Shown: positions 23,779-34,337 of the stretch, piece by piece
Position numbering within the stretch: the stretch's first letter is position 1
Layout of the letters: every line of letters starts with the position of its first letter
The notes under the pieces: model-generated
The model's input: only the letters and a program-made list of their open reading frames with translations
Databases searched by the model: none
What the model was told of the DNA's origin: nothing
NCBI GenBank assembly: GCA_037349315.1
Contig: JBAIAC010000054.1
Coordinates: forward strand, 1,240,001-1,304,000
Length of the DNA stretch: 64,000 nucleotides
Direction: 5' to 3'
DNA from: Chelydra serpentina
Taxonomy: Eukaryota > Chordata > Testudines > Chelydridae
Translations under genes and position numbers: made by a program

Positions 23779-25930
23779 GGGAGGCAGTGACCATGAGATG
23801 GTCGAGTTCAGGATCCTGACACAAGGAAGAAAGGAGAGCAGTAGAATACAGAGCCTGGACTTCAGAAAAGCAGACTTTGACTCCCTCAGGGAACTGATGG
23901 GCAAGGTCCCCTGGGAGAATAACATGAGGGGGAAAGGAGTCGAGGAAAGCTGGCTGTATTTTAAAGAATCCTTATTGAGGTTGCAGGAACAAACCATCCC
24001 GATGTGTAGAAAGAAAAGTAAATATGGCAGGCGACCAGCTTGGCTTAACAGTGAAATCCTTGCTTGTCTTAAACACAAAAAAGCAGCTTACAAGAAGTGG
24101 AAGATTGGAAAAATGACCAGGGAGGAGTATAAAAATATTGTTCAGGCATGCAGGAGTGAAATTAGGAAGGCCAAATCACACTTGGAGTTGCAGCTAGCCG
24201 GAGATGTTAGGAGTAACAAGAAGGGTTTCTTCAGGTATGTTAGCAACAAGAAGAAAGTCAAGGAAAGTGTGGGCCCCTTGCTGATTGAGGGAGGGAACCT
24301 AGTGACAGAGGATGTGGAGAAAGCTAGTGTACTCAATGCTTTTTTTGCCTCTGTCTTCACAGACAAGGTCAGCTCCCAGGCGGCTGCACTCCGCAGCACA
24401 GTATGGGGAGGAGGTGACCAGCCCTCTGTGGAGAAAGAAGTAGTTCAGGACTATTTAGAAAAGCTGGACGAACACAAGTCCATGGGACTGGATGCACTGC
24501 ATCCGAGGGTGCTAAAGGAGTTGGCCGATGTGATTGCAGATCCCTTGGCCATTATCTTTAACAAATCATGGCAATCGGGGGAGGTCCCGGATGACTGGAA
24601 AAAAGCTAACGTAGTGCCCATCTTTAAAAAAGGGAAGAAGGAAGATCCGGGGAACTACAGGCCAGTCAGTCTCACCTCAGTCCCTGGAAAAATCATGGAA
24701 CAGGTCCTCAAGGAATCAATTCTGAACCACTTAAAGGAGGGGAAAGTGATCAGGAACAGTCAGCATGGATTCACCAAGGGCAAGTCATGCCTGACTAACC
24801 TAATTGCCTTCTATGATGAGATAACTGGCTCTGTGGATGAGGGGAAAGCAGTGGATGTGCTATTTCTTGACTTTAGCAAAGCTTTTGATACAGTCTCGCA
24901 CAGTGTTCTTGCCAGCAAGTTAAAGAAGTATGGGCTGGATGAATGGACGGTAAGGTGGATAGAAAACTGGCTGGATGGTCGTGCTCAACGGGAAGTGATC
25001 AATGGCTCCATGTCTAGTTGGCAGCCGGTATCAAGTGGAGTGCCCCAAGGGTCGGTGCTGGGGCCGGTTTTGTTCAATATCTTCATCAACGATCTGGAGG
25101 ATGGTGTGGACTGCACCCTTAGCAAGTTTGCAGATGACACTAAACTGGGAGGAGTGGTTGATACGCTGGAGGGTAGGGACAGGATACAGAGGGACCTAGA
25201 CAAATTAGAGGATTGGGCCAAAAGAAATCTGATGAGGTTCAACAAGGACAAGTGCAGAGTCCTGCACTTAGGACGGAAGAATCCCATGCACTGCTACAGA
25301 CTAGGGACCGAATGGCTGGGCAGCAGTTCTGCAGAAAAGGACCTAGGGGTTACAGTGGATGAAAAGCTGAATATGAGTCAACAGTGTGCCCTTGTTGCCA
25401 AGAAGGCTAACGGCATTTTGGGCTGTATAAGTAGGGGCATTTCCAGCAGATCGAGGGACGTGATTATTCCCCTCTATTCGGCACTGGTGAGGCCTCATTT
25501 GGAGTACTGTGTCCAGTTTTGGGCCCCACACTACAAGAAGGATGTGGATAAATTGGAAAGAGTCCAACGGAGGGCAACCAAAATGATTAGGGGGCTGGAG
25601 CACATGACTTATGAGGAGAGGCTGAGGGAACTGGGATTGTTTAGCCTGCAGAAGAGAAGAGTGAGGGGGGATTTGATAGCTGCTTTCAACTACCTAAAAG
25701 GGGGTTCCAAAGAGGCTGGATCTAGACTGTTCTCAGTGGTAGAAGATGACAGAACAAGGAGTAATGGTCTCAAGTTGCAGAGGGGGAGGTTTAGGTTGGA
25801 TATTAGGAAAAACTTTTTCACTAGTAGGGTGGTGAAGCACTGGAATGGGTTACCTAGGGAGGTGGTGGAATCTCCTTCCTTAGAGGTTTTTAAGGTCAGG
25901 CTTGACAAAGCCCTGTCTGGGATGATCTAG
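23779..25930 (+). pseudogene. CR1 ORF2 (truncated), copy B
   Basis: From the SDH motif of the endonuclease onward the frame is open to the normal stop at 25930 and includes the intact RT box [10 protein letters not shown] Met at 23705 extends the open frame upstream, but those ~25 codons are antisense text of the older CR1 and not part of the protein. Without most of the endonuclease the copy cannot move by itself. Confidence 0.92.
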
Positions 25931-26024
25931 TTGGGGTTGGTCCTGCTTTGAGCAGGGGGTTGGACTAGATGACCTCCTGAGGTCCCTTCCAACCCTGAGA
26001 TTCTATGATTCTATGATTCTATGA
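23779..26024 (+). mobile_element. CR1 LINE, copy B, 5'-truncated
   Basis: The copy begins at GGGAGGCAGTGACCATGAGA within the endonuclease and ends with ATTCTATG repeats at about 26024. It is almost identical to copies A and C. The two halves of an older antisense CR1 flank it, with at most a 3-bp (AAT) duplication. Confidence 0.95.
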
Positions 26025-26218
26025 ATCCAGTTTTCAAGGTCATCCAGATTTTCTTGTATGATATTCCAGTCCTCCTCCTGTATTGGCAATACCTCCTAGC
26101 TTTGTGTAATCCACAAATGTTATTAGCACACTCCCTCTGTTTGTGCCAAGGTCATTAACAAAAATGTTAAATAAGATTGGTCCAAGACCGATCCCTCAGG
26201 AACTCCACTAGTAACCTT
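26025..26218 (-). mobile_element. Old CR1 LINE antisense, second piece
   Basis: AATCCAGTTTTCAAGGTCAT onward continues the RT region interrupted at 23778 (CTCAGGAACTCCACTAGTAA marks the conserved VPQGS region read backwards). Confidence 0.85.
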
Positions 26219-28202
26219 CCTCGTAGCAAGGACCTTCCACCACACCTGTCCTGGGCCTGCTCTTCTCTAGCTCGGGAGTGACTGCCAACTGGCCTGAGAA
26301 GCCTTTCCATGATCTGGTCACGGGCTGTGAGCACCTCTGTGTCTCAGAATCCCCTACAGTAGCTGATACAGATGTTATTGCATGTGAAGCACTGTAGTAG
26401 CTGGTGCAAACGTCATTTCTACCACCAAATGCAGCAGCAGGGACCTGAAGAAGGAGGAGATAGAGAGCAGAGCAGGTGACTTGTGAAGGTGGGTGAGTCA
26501 TGGTAGGAAGATACCGGGGAGAAGTGGTGCCAAATCCCATCTTCACTTAAGGTGCCAGTGCACCCAGGGATTGTTTTGGTGTGACACTCTGCTCTGAAGT
26601 ATTATCACATGCTGCTCAGGCCTTCCCGTGCCGGGCACCCTCACACGCCGCCGACAGAATGACCCAGTGGACTGGCGCACAGCTGCAATATAGACTCAGT
26701 TTAAAGCAGCCGCGAGCATTTGGCCATAAAGAGGCTAATGTTGCAGCTGACATGTGGCCAAGCCTGGCAAGTGATCGAACCTAGTGCAGGTGCAAGGGGC
26801 TGGCCGTCACTCAGGAGACCTGCCTCAGAGCCTGTCTAGAAATGGACTCCAGGGATGGGGAGGCATATCCGCCCCTCTCCCACTTCCTCCTGCACATATG
26901 CCAAGAGTCACACGCTGGCAAGACAGTGCCTCCCCCTCCACCCTGCGTAGGCTCCCAGCACACGGGTGTCGGAGCCACGAGCCCTGGCAGTTTTGGTCCG
27001 GGGTATGGGAACCCTCCCTCTGGCTGTGCGCTCAGCAGCGTGCTGTATTATGTTGCTTCTCTGCAAAGGGCTGAAAACAAAGGCATCACTGTAATTACTA
27101 TAATTGGAGGGTGAGAACAGGAGGTGGGGGAGGACACATCAGCTAGGGCCTTCAAAAGCTCGTTCACTTTGCAAGCTGTTAGAAAGCCATGACATTAATA
27201 ACTGGCTCCTGGGGCTGACTTTGTACAGAGCAGGGAAGAGGCAGAGCAAGCGGCTGGGATTAGCCTTACCCCAGCACACATTATGTGGGGGGATGGCAGC
27301 CGGCATCTGAGAATGTTGCCCTGTGGAGCCATGTCTGCCCCCAGCCCTCGAGCTAGCTAACGCCAGCCACAGGCCTAGGGAAGACAACTGGAAGTTTTCA
27401 CACCAGTCAGCAGGTTGCATTCAGGACCATGGGGATGATTTATGGGAAAACTACCAGCTGCCTTGTCTTCCCTCGGACGGGCCCTCGTGCTGGCTGGCTT
27501 GGGTGAAGAACACATCTTTGTTCTAGGGCAGGCACAGCTGTAGCGAGCGGGGCTCGGGGGACTGGGAATGCACAGACGTTGCTCGAGGTTTCTGACCCTT
27601 TGGCCTTTGTGAAGTGTTCTGGTGTCTCCACTTCCAGAGGCCATGGAGAGAAACCCACACCAGACTTCCCACCCAGAGAAGAGCTGCTCAGAGCACCTGA
27701 GCCCACAACCCACGGAGCTCGTCTACACGCAGCGGCCAAGGGGAGTAAGGTGGGAGTCCCCGCTCAGTTTCACCAAGACCAGCCCAGCTGGCAAAGCTTT
27801 GCCTAAGGGCACTGGTGTGTCAGAGACCGGGACATGGGTGGCCATACCTAGTGGTGGGAGCAGGAGTCAGTAGCCAGGAATAGGAACCACGGGTCAGGGC
27901 CACAGTCAGAAATCGGAGCCGACGGTCAGAGCCAGGTTCCCATCCCAGTGTTCAAGACAGTCACAGTATTCTGCAGAGATTACCGGGCCCCACGTCTGGT
28001 GTATGCCGTGGGCTGCCCAGCTCTTCCTGCTGATGTAATGCAAGGTTCACTTGTCTACGCCGGCCCCACCCCAGAACAGTCTGTGTAAAACCAGACAGCT
28101 GCAAGCCACTGATGCCACTTTACCGTAAAAGGAACCTTATTGCAGGCAGGAGGCTGCGGCGCAGCTATCGTTAACCTGCGAGGCAAAGCCAGGCTGGCGA
28201 GC
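26219..28202. other. Intergenic, nothing recognised
   Basis: I see no gene in this 2-kb stretch. Open frames of 60-112 codons overlap on both strands with no domains or splice structure that I can support. Confidence 0.5.
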
Positions 28203-28680
28203 TCACAGGAGGGCTCTGCAGCAAAAGCCATCTACTATGACCTGCACATTGCCCAGAGTCACTACCCTTGACAGCAACAGCTCAGTGATTGCATTGGCTA
28301 CTTTCACCCAGCAGCAGCCCCCACGGTAGATTTGTCCACTCCAAAGTGATTCCTGACTGACCGGCAGCTGTCTGGTGTTGCAAGCTTCCACAGGGCTTTC
28401 GCCACTCGCTTCTAAACTGTGAGGGCTGCTCTCATCTTTGTATTCTTGCACTTCATGGCAGGGGAAAGCAAGTCACAAAGTTCCATGAAAGTGCCCTTAG
28501 GCATGCGAAAGTTTTGGAGCCACTGGGAATCATCCCAGACCTGCAACACTATGTGGTCCCACCAGTCTGTGCTTGTTTCCCAGGCCCATAATCGGCGTTC
28601 CATGGCATGAGCCTGCCCCATTGCCTCCAGGATGTCCAAATTGCCGGGGCCCGTGCTTTGAGAGAAGTCTGTGTCCATGT
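28203..28680 (-). pseudogene. HARBI1-like Harbinger transposase, N-terminal fragment
   Basis: Two antisense frames, 28412-28678 and 28203-28451, give WDDSQWLQNFRMPKGTFMEL, then CDLLSPAMKCKNTKMRAAL, and in the second frame ITELLLSRVVTLGNVQVIVD. This pattern is the N-terminal part of the Harbinger nuclease family (helix-turn-helix followed by the start of the DDE domain). The two frames do not join without a shift, and the catalytic DDE residues are not present. The gene is a dead fragment. Confidence 0.78.
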
Positions 28681-28825
28681 GCTCATCACTCTCCTCACCG
28701 CGTTGCCGTCACCTCCTCACCTGGTTTTTCAGGTTCTGGTTCTGCATAAACTGGACGATAATGCGCGAGGTGTTTACTATGGTCATAACTGCTGCGGTGA
28801 GCTGAACGGGATCCATGCTTGCAGC

Positions 28826-29060
28826 GCTATGGCATCTGCACGGGCAATCCAGGGAAAGGGGCACGAAATGATCGTCTGCTTTCACGGAGGGAGGGTGGGA
28901 GGGGCGACTGACGACAAGGGCAAATGTGAGGTGTTTATTTACAATGTTCACAACTCCAGCGGTGATCTGAGCCGACTCCCGCTTTCAGAGCTATGGCGCA
29001 CGCGCGGGCAATCCAGGAAAAAGGGCGCGGCAGGATTGTCTGCCGTTGCTTTCATGGTGG
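28826..29060. repeat. Direct repeat inside the Harbinger remnant (~164-bp spacing)
   Basis: GCTATGGCATCTGCACGGGC at 28826 recurs as GCTATGGCGCACGCGCGGGC at 28990, each followed by AATCCAGG and TCGTCTGC/TTGTCTGC. A third diverged copy starts near 29843. Confidence 0.75.
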
Positions 29061-29533
29061 GGGGGGGTAAGAGGGGTGACTGACATGTACCTTTTCCATT
29101 ATCTGATTTATTTTTAAGAATTATAATTTAAGAAATAAAGAAAAAATGCATGGTTCCAAAACAATAGTTGCTTTATTTCGAAGGGGGAAGGGTGGTTGGC
29201 TTTCAGGGAGTTAAATTCAACAAAGGGTTTGCAGCAATGAGAAACTGGTTTTCAAAGTCTCTGTGATGCACAGCGCGCCTTGCCCACCCTGCCATAAACG
29301 TCTCCCCCTTACATAGGCATCACGTAGCACACACAGCAAGCAGAAATAAACAATGCAAATGCTAGTTGAGCGGAGGTTTGATCAACAGCGGCAGCGAGCT
29401 TGTTAACGTCCAAAGGCACATTGCTCCTTACTACTGTCCAGGGGTCATGAGCTATGGGAGCAAGGGGTAGGCTGGGGTAGGTGCGACCGCGCGGTGCTGC
29501 CGGCTGTGAGAGCAGCCAGGTCGCTGGAGATCA

Positions 29534-29880
29534 GGATGGCAGAGTTGCAGCGGAAGCGGCGGAGTGAGCAAAGCAACATTGCATTGCTGCTCCGGGGATG
29601 GTTAAAAGTCATACATATGACGATGACTTGCAGGCCTATTGCACGATCTGCTGATGGAGTGCAGGAGCTCGGGATGGCAGAGTTGCAGCGGAAGCGGCAG
29701 AGTGAGCAAAACACCAAGGACGGTTAAAAGTCATACATATGACGATGGCTTTCAGTCCTACTGCACGATTTGCTGATGGATTGCAGGAGCTCGGGATGGC
29801 AGAGTTGCAGCAGAAGAGAGCTGAGCGGGCTCCCGCTTGCAGTGGTATGACATCTGTGCAGTTAACCCAGGAAAAAAGCC
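29534..29880. repeat. Direct repeat inside the Harbinger remnant (three units, 122-138 bp)
   Basis: GGATGGCAGAGTTGCAGC begins at 29534, 29672 and 29794. Each unit also carries AAAAGTCATACATATGACGA or a close variant and a GCACGAT(C/T)TGCTGATGGA segment. Confidence 0.85.
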
Positions 29881-30442
29881 GCAAAAGGATTGGCTGCCGT
29901 TGCTTTCACAGAGGGAGGGAGGGGGTGGGTGGGTTGACTGACGACATTTACCCAAAACCACTCGCGACAAATTTTTGGCCCCATCAGGCATTGGGAGATC
30001 AACCCAGAATTCCAATGGGCAGTGGGGACTGCGGGAACTGTGGGATAGCTACCCACAGTGCACCGCTCGGAATGTAGACGCTTGCCACGGTACTGTGGAC
30101 GGTAATGTGCTTAGACTTTATACAATCTGTTCCCAAAAATATACTTCTGTAAAATCGGCCTAATTTCGTAGTGTAGACATACCCTATGTGTCTGAAGTCT
30201 CTGCTTAAAGGCATAGAATGAGAGCAGGCATTTGACCGGGGCTTCCGCACAAATGAAATGCCCCTTTGCTTGCTTGGTGCTGATGCTGGGAGAGACCGCC
30301 TGGCCCTGGGGTTGGAGCTCCTCCATTGCAGCAGCAGCCACAAGCCTGCTCAATTTCCCACCTTTCTTCATCATGGTCCCGGGGCAGCGCTTCAGAAAGA
30401 GGGATGCTGCGTCCCTTAGGTAAGCAATTCCAGACTCTGTAG

Positions 30443-30940
30443 CAGGGCCGTAACTAGGGCGAGGCGCACTGCTGGCAGGGACACAAAAGCCTGCTGCCAG
30501 GGGTGCTCCCTCCTCCCTCGCTGCCAAAGCCACTTCCGCTTACCTGCGGGAGGTCCTCCGGCGTCTTTGCAGGAGGCCCCCTCCGCCGAATTGCCACCGA
30601 AGCTGCGGGACCGGAGGCAAGCGGCTGTGGCGGAGGGTATTAATAGCAGCTGCCGAAGCCGCTTCTGCTTGCCTGCGGGAGGTCCATTGGTCCCGCGGCT
30701 TCGGCGGCAATTCGGCAGAGGGGCCCTCTGCAAAGACGCCGGTGGACCTCCCGCAGATAAGTGGAGGTGGCTTCGGCGGCTGCTAAAAATACCCTCCGCC
30801 GAATTGCCACCGAAGCCGCTTCCGCTTGCCTGCGGGAGGTCCTCCGGTCCCTCGGCTTCGGCGGCAATTCGGCGGAGGGTAAGACCCTAAGAATTTCTGC
30901 GTCCCTGCCTAGGGCGCAGAAATTCCTAGTTACGGCTCTG
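30443..30940. mobile_element. hAT-type MITE with GC-rich inverted core
   Basis: The ends CAGGGCCGTAACTAGGGC and CCTAGTTACGGCTCTG are inverted, and CTCTGTAG occurs at 30435-30442 and 30941-30948, a perfect 8-bp duplication. The core repeats CCGCCGAATTGCCACCGAAG and its complement several times, so it can fold back on itself. No transposase is present. Confidence 0.92.
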
Positions 30941-30948
30941 CTCTGTAG

Positions 30949-31774
30949 GGACAATCTCTCCACCAGCTGGACCCATGCTCAGTCCCCCACCCCAGGGAGC
31001 TCTGGGTGCCCAGCTCTGAAACACATGAGCTGGCTTGCTCATGGAATCAGTCTCTGAATGGGTTGGCGGGGAGGGGCTGTTGGAGGACCATGAGTGTGGA
31101 AAGCATTTGCCATAATTCTTGTTTGCTGATTTCATTACCAGCTCTTAGTCACAGCACCAGTAAATTAAATCCAGAAGCACAATAGAGCCCCTGGATCCTG
31201 ACAGCTCAAACACAGACCTCAGAAGGCATGAAAGGAAAATTACACATTGGAGGAGGTCGTGGGAGGAGGAGTAAATAAGACAAACTTAATTTTGGAACAA
31301 TGTGTGATGAGAACAGCGTCTGCCAGGGAAAGAGATTATTACAAATAGGGAAATGTGCCATAATGAGCTGGCGCTGAAAGGTTGTGTGAAAGCTCAGATT
31401 GGAGCAACAGGGCAATTTGCTCGGAAAGGGAGGAATTAAGTCTAAAATGCCTAACAGAGAAACCATCTCCCTGACAGTGCTGCGAGGTAATTATGAAGTA
31501 CAAAGGCCTGGCTCCACCCCGGGCACAAAGGGCAGCTGACACTGTGCCATGCTCCTAAGTCATCCAATGCTCACTGGTTAGAGCCAGCACTTACCCACAC
31601 TGCGCTATGCAAACATCCCACGCACAGCTCAAACTTCCCCACCTTCACCCCCTGCTAGCCCAGTCCTGGCCTATCCACTCCCCCAGCTCTGTCAGCGCCC
31701 CTCAATCCCGACCCATAGCCCCCGCTATCCCAGTCCTGGCCTATCCACTCCCCCAGCTCTGCCAGCGCCAGAGA
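30949..31774. other. Intergenic, short direct repeat near the right end
   Basis: No gene is visible. Near the right end, a segment beginning CCCAGTCCTGGCCTATCCAC occurs twice about 71 bp apart (31659 and 31730). Confidence 0.5.
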
Positions 31775-32560
31775 AAAAGGAAGGAAACTCCAGGGGGTGG
31801 AGCTGGGGAGAGAGAAGAAAGGCTGCAAGCTGCAGGCCCTCAGGGGAGAAAGAGAGAGAACCTGCCTGAAGCCCGAGAAGGACAGGGCGGCTGATCGGGG
31901 ACACCCCAGGACAGGAGCCAGGAGGAGCACTGTGCCAGGGCGGCATTGCCCGAGAAGGACAGGCTGGAGCTGGACCCAGGATCTGTATCACTGCTGCCCA
32001 GAGCTGCATGGGGCTGGGAGCACTGGGGCTGGTGACTCTGCACTGGCAATAAGGAGGGAGGCTGTAGCTAGTTAAGTGGGGAGGGGGTCGCTCTGGGTGG
32101 CTTTGCAGAGAGCGGCAGAAGAGGGCACTGGAGGGGTTTGTTGGGGAAAGTTCACTGGCGCTGAAGATTGACCAGGAGCACCCAAAACTCACCCCTGGAC
32201 TGGAACTTTGCTCAGGACTCCTGAACTCCGTGTGCAGACACATTGCTCAGTGTCTGCCCTTTCGGCCTGTGCTACCACTGGGCCTGGGGGGCCTTGGTTT
32301 GGATGCAACCCTGTTTTACTGCTCCCCCTATATCTCCCCTTGTTGTTTTTACTTCTCTCATCCCTTTGTAAATAAATATTTCCCTTTCTTATATCCATTG
32401 TACTTTTCCTGTGGGTGGGTGTGTTCACTCTGGGGGGTTTGGAACAGGTGCCCCTGGGGTGGAAGGGACTTTCCCTGCTGCATTCCTGCGCGCGCTTTCT
32501 CTTGGCCAGAGCTGTCTACAGAGCAGACTCCATCTTGGCCATGAGGGCGCTAAAGTTACA
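31775..32560 (+). mobile_element. LTR of a PNMA-gag retrotransposon (left edge uncertain)
   Basis: The segment ends in GTTACA, two bases before a primer-binding site, and carries a polyadenylation signal AATAAA at 32371-32376 followed by a T-rich and GT-rich stretch. Those are the expected features of a 5' LTR. I could not find the matching TG start, so the left end may be truncated. No second LTR is found downstream. Confidence 0.7.
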
Positions 32561-32562
32561 CT

Positions 32563-32580
32563 TGGTGGCCCGTACGGGGA
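32563..32580 (+). promoter_or_regulatory. Primer-binding site complementary to tRNA-Ile(AAU)
   Basis: The 18 bases TGGTGGCCCGTACGGGGA are exactly complementary to the 3' end of vertebrate tRNA-Ile(AAU) with its added CCA, from memory of that tRNA. The site starts two bases after the LTR ends in CA, the standard position for minus-strand priming. Confidence 0.85.
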
Positions 32581-32685
32581 CTTTGCAGTACACACACGCA
32601 CACACCTACGTTGCGCACCCTGGGCTCTCCTTCACAGAGCAAAGAAACTCCTGAGTGACTTTCATCTCAGTTAAAAACAAAACAT

Positions 32686-34251
32686 ATGGAGAGGGGATTA
32701 CTAGAAGACCTGTGCCAAGGGGCACGAATCCCAGTAACCAAAGCTGTGCTGGTGGCAGGGTCCCCGGAAGAGATGGAACCAAATGAAATTGAGGAGAGCC
32801 TGGATGCAGCTGAAATACTAGGGAGAGTGAAGGTCCACACCTGTATTTACAACCGCGAAGTGAAGGGCATGGTAGCACTATGTACTCACTCCAAGGAAGC
32901 AGATCTTGATAAAGTGCCCAAAGAGGTGCAAGTAGGAGGTATTCTCTGGACAATTCTGGGGGCAGAGCAGTCTCCTACTAGTGTGCCCAAGTCACTTGAG
33001 ATGGATTCTTTAGTGCAGAAATTGTAAGCTCTGATGGTGGATGAGAAGCGGACAAGAGAGGAATTAATTTTGGCATTAGGAGGGGCTCCCACATCCACAG
33101 CACCCAGCCTGGTGGGATGGGCCAAAGAGCTGGGAAACGCTCTCAAAGATGCATTGAAGCCAGCATATGAAAGTGCTCCATACAAGCGGTTACGTTCTTT
33201 TTCAGAGATCATAGAACATCAGGGTTGGAAAGGACCTTAGGAGGTCATCTAATCCAACCCCCTGCTCAAAGCAGGACCAAGCCCCAATTTTTGCCCCAGA
33301 TCCCTAAATGGCCCACACAAGGATTGAACTCACAACCCTGGGTTTAGCAGGCCAATGCTCAAACCACTGAGCTATCCCTCCCCCCATCACCTGATGTCAC
33401 CTGTCCACTCAGGGGAGGATGATTATGAGACCTGGAGAGATGTTACAGTGCCACTTGTCCGAGAGTGGGAATGCTCTGATGTGGAGAAGCGGAAACGTGT
33501 GCTTGAGAGTCTGAGGGGACCTCCCATGCGAATTGTCCGAGCCCTGAAAGACTCCCAACCAGCCGCCACAGTGCAAGACTATTTAACCGCTCTTGAGAGT
33601 GTCTATGGTGCTACTGATAGCAGTGAAGACCGATATTATCGTTTCTGCCATACCTATCAGGAGCCCCATGAACGATTGTCGGATTTCATCAGGAGACTAG
33701 AGGATTTGCTCCAGCAGGTAGTGCGGAAGGATGGCATCCCCATCCAGCGCATTGATTCCGCTAGGTTGGACCAGATCCTTCGGGGCACCCGACAAGATTG
33801 GCTGATGTTGTGGCGACTGCAGCTGAGGGAGCGGGCCCAAAACCCACCCCCATTCCACAAGCTCATTCGAGAGATACGTGAAGAGGAGGCGAGATTGTTG
33901 CAAGTGGACACTGTGATGCAGCCGAAGAAGGCAGAGAGTCACACCACTACAGTGCTTGGAGAAATGGAAGAGGCCCCATCAGTGGCAGCGGCACTGAGAG
34001 ATTTGTCCCGAGAAGTGGCCATGATGAAGGCTCAGGGACATCCTGTGCCATCCTCAAGAGGGAAGAGTAGTAGGAGGGGTGATAGCCGGCAAGAAGGTTT
34101 CCGTTACAACTGTGCGAGAGATGGTCACTATGCCTTAGATTGTCAAAACAAGACAGATCATGCAAGGGTATCTCAGAGATTGCAGCAAACCATAAGAGAG
34201 CTTCAGGGAAACACCAACAGGGCTTGGGGAAGGAGCAACCCAAGACCCTGA
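32686..34251 (+). pseudogene. PNMA-like gag of an LTR retrotransposon (broken)
   Basis: Three open pieces lie in one frame: 32686-33027, 33034-33240 and 33355-34251. The first begins MERGLLEDLCQGARI and matches the RRM-like N-terminal domain of the PNMA family. The second and third carry the capsid region (GEDDYETWRDVT, EWECSDVEKRKRVLESLRGP, FIRRLEDLLQQVVRKDG). A C-terminal zinc knuckle follows, reading Y-N-C-x4-H-x4-C with its first Cys replaced by Arg (CGT at 34102-34104). A TAA stop at 33025-33027 and a SINE at 33212-33387 break it. The PNMA genes of mammals derive from Ty3/gypsy gag. Here the gag still sits behind an LTR and a primer site, so I read it as the retroelement itself and not as a host PNMA gene. 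No pol follows. Confidence 0.82.
33212..33387 (-). mobile_element. Tortoise SINE inserted in the PNMA-like gag
   Basis: A complete SINE of the same family as 8482-8667 lies antisense to gag. It introduces a stop at 33238-33240. The Met at 33355 used by the downstream open frame is inside the SINE and is not a gag start. Confidence 0.92.
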
Positions 34252-34337
34252 AATTCCAAGGCTCCCCAGAAAAAAACACAAAGAGGGGTTACAGTAATGA
34301 GACAAATTTATTTTTAACGTGTTTGTATATTTTGGCT

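Larger units (their letters stand above)
28203..30186 (-). mobile_element. PIF/Harbinger transposon remnant
   Basis: The remnant holds an antisense HARBI1-like transposase fragment at its left and ends on the right with GTGTAGACATACCCTA, the inverted form of the terminal motif seen in the MITEs of this window. The left end is missing. The region between contains several direct repeats (see 28826 and 29534). Harbinger elements move by a DDE nuclease with a Myb-like partner protein. Only the N-terminal half of the nuclease survives here. Confidence 0.8.

Noticed and set aside
28607..29083. 158-codon sense frame
   Set aside because: It runs across the direct repeats of the Harbinger remnant, opposite to the transposase, with no domain.
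28815..29880. CRISPR-like array
   Set aside because: The repeats are long and few with no uniform spacers, and the genome is a vertebrate's.
32686..34251. A domesticated host PNMA gene
   Set aside because: The reading frame is broken by a stop and a SINE, and an LTR with a primer site precedes it, so the retroelement explanation fits better.
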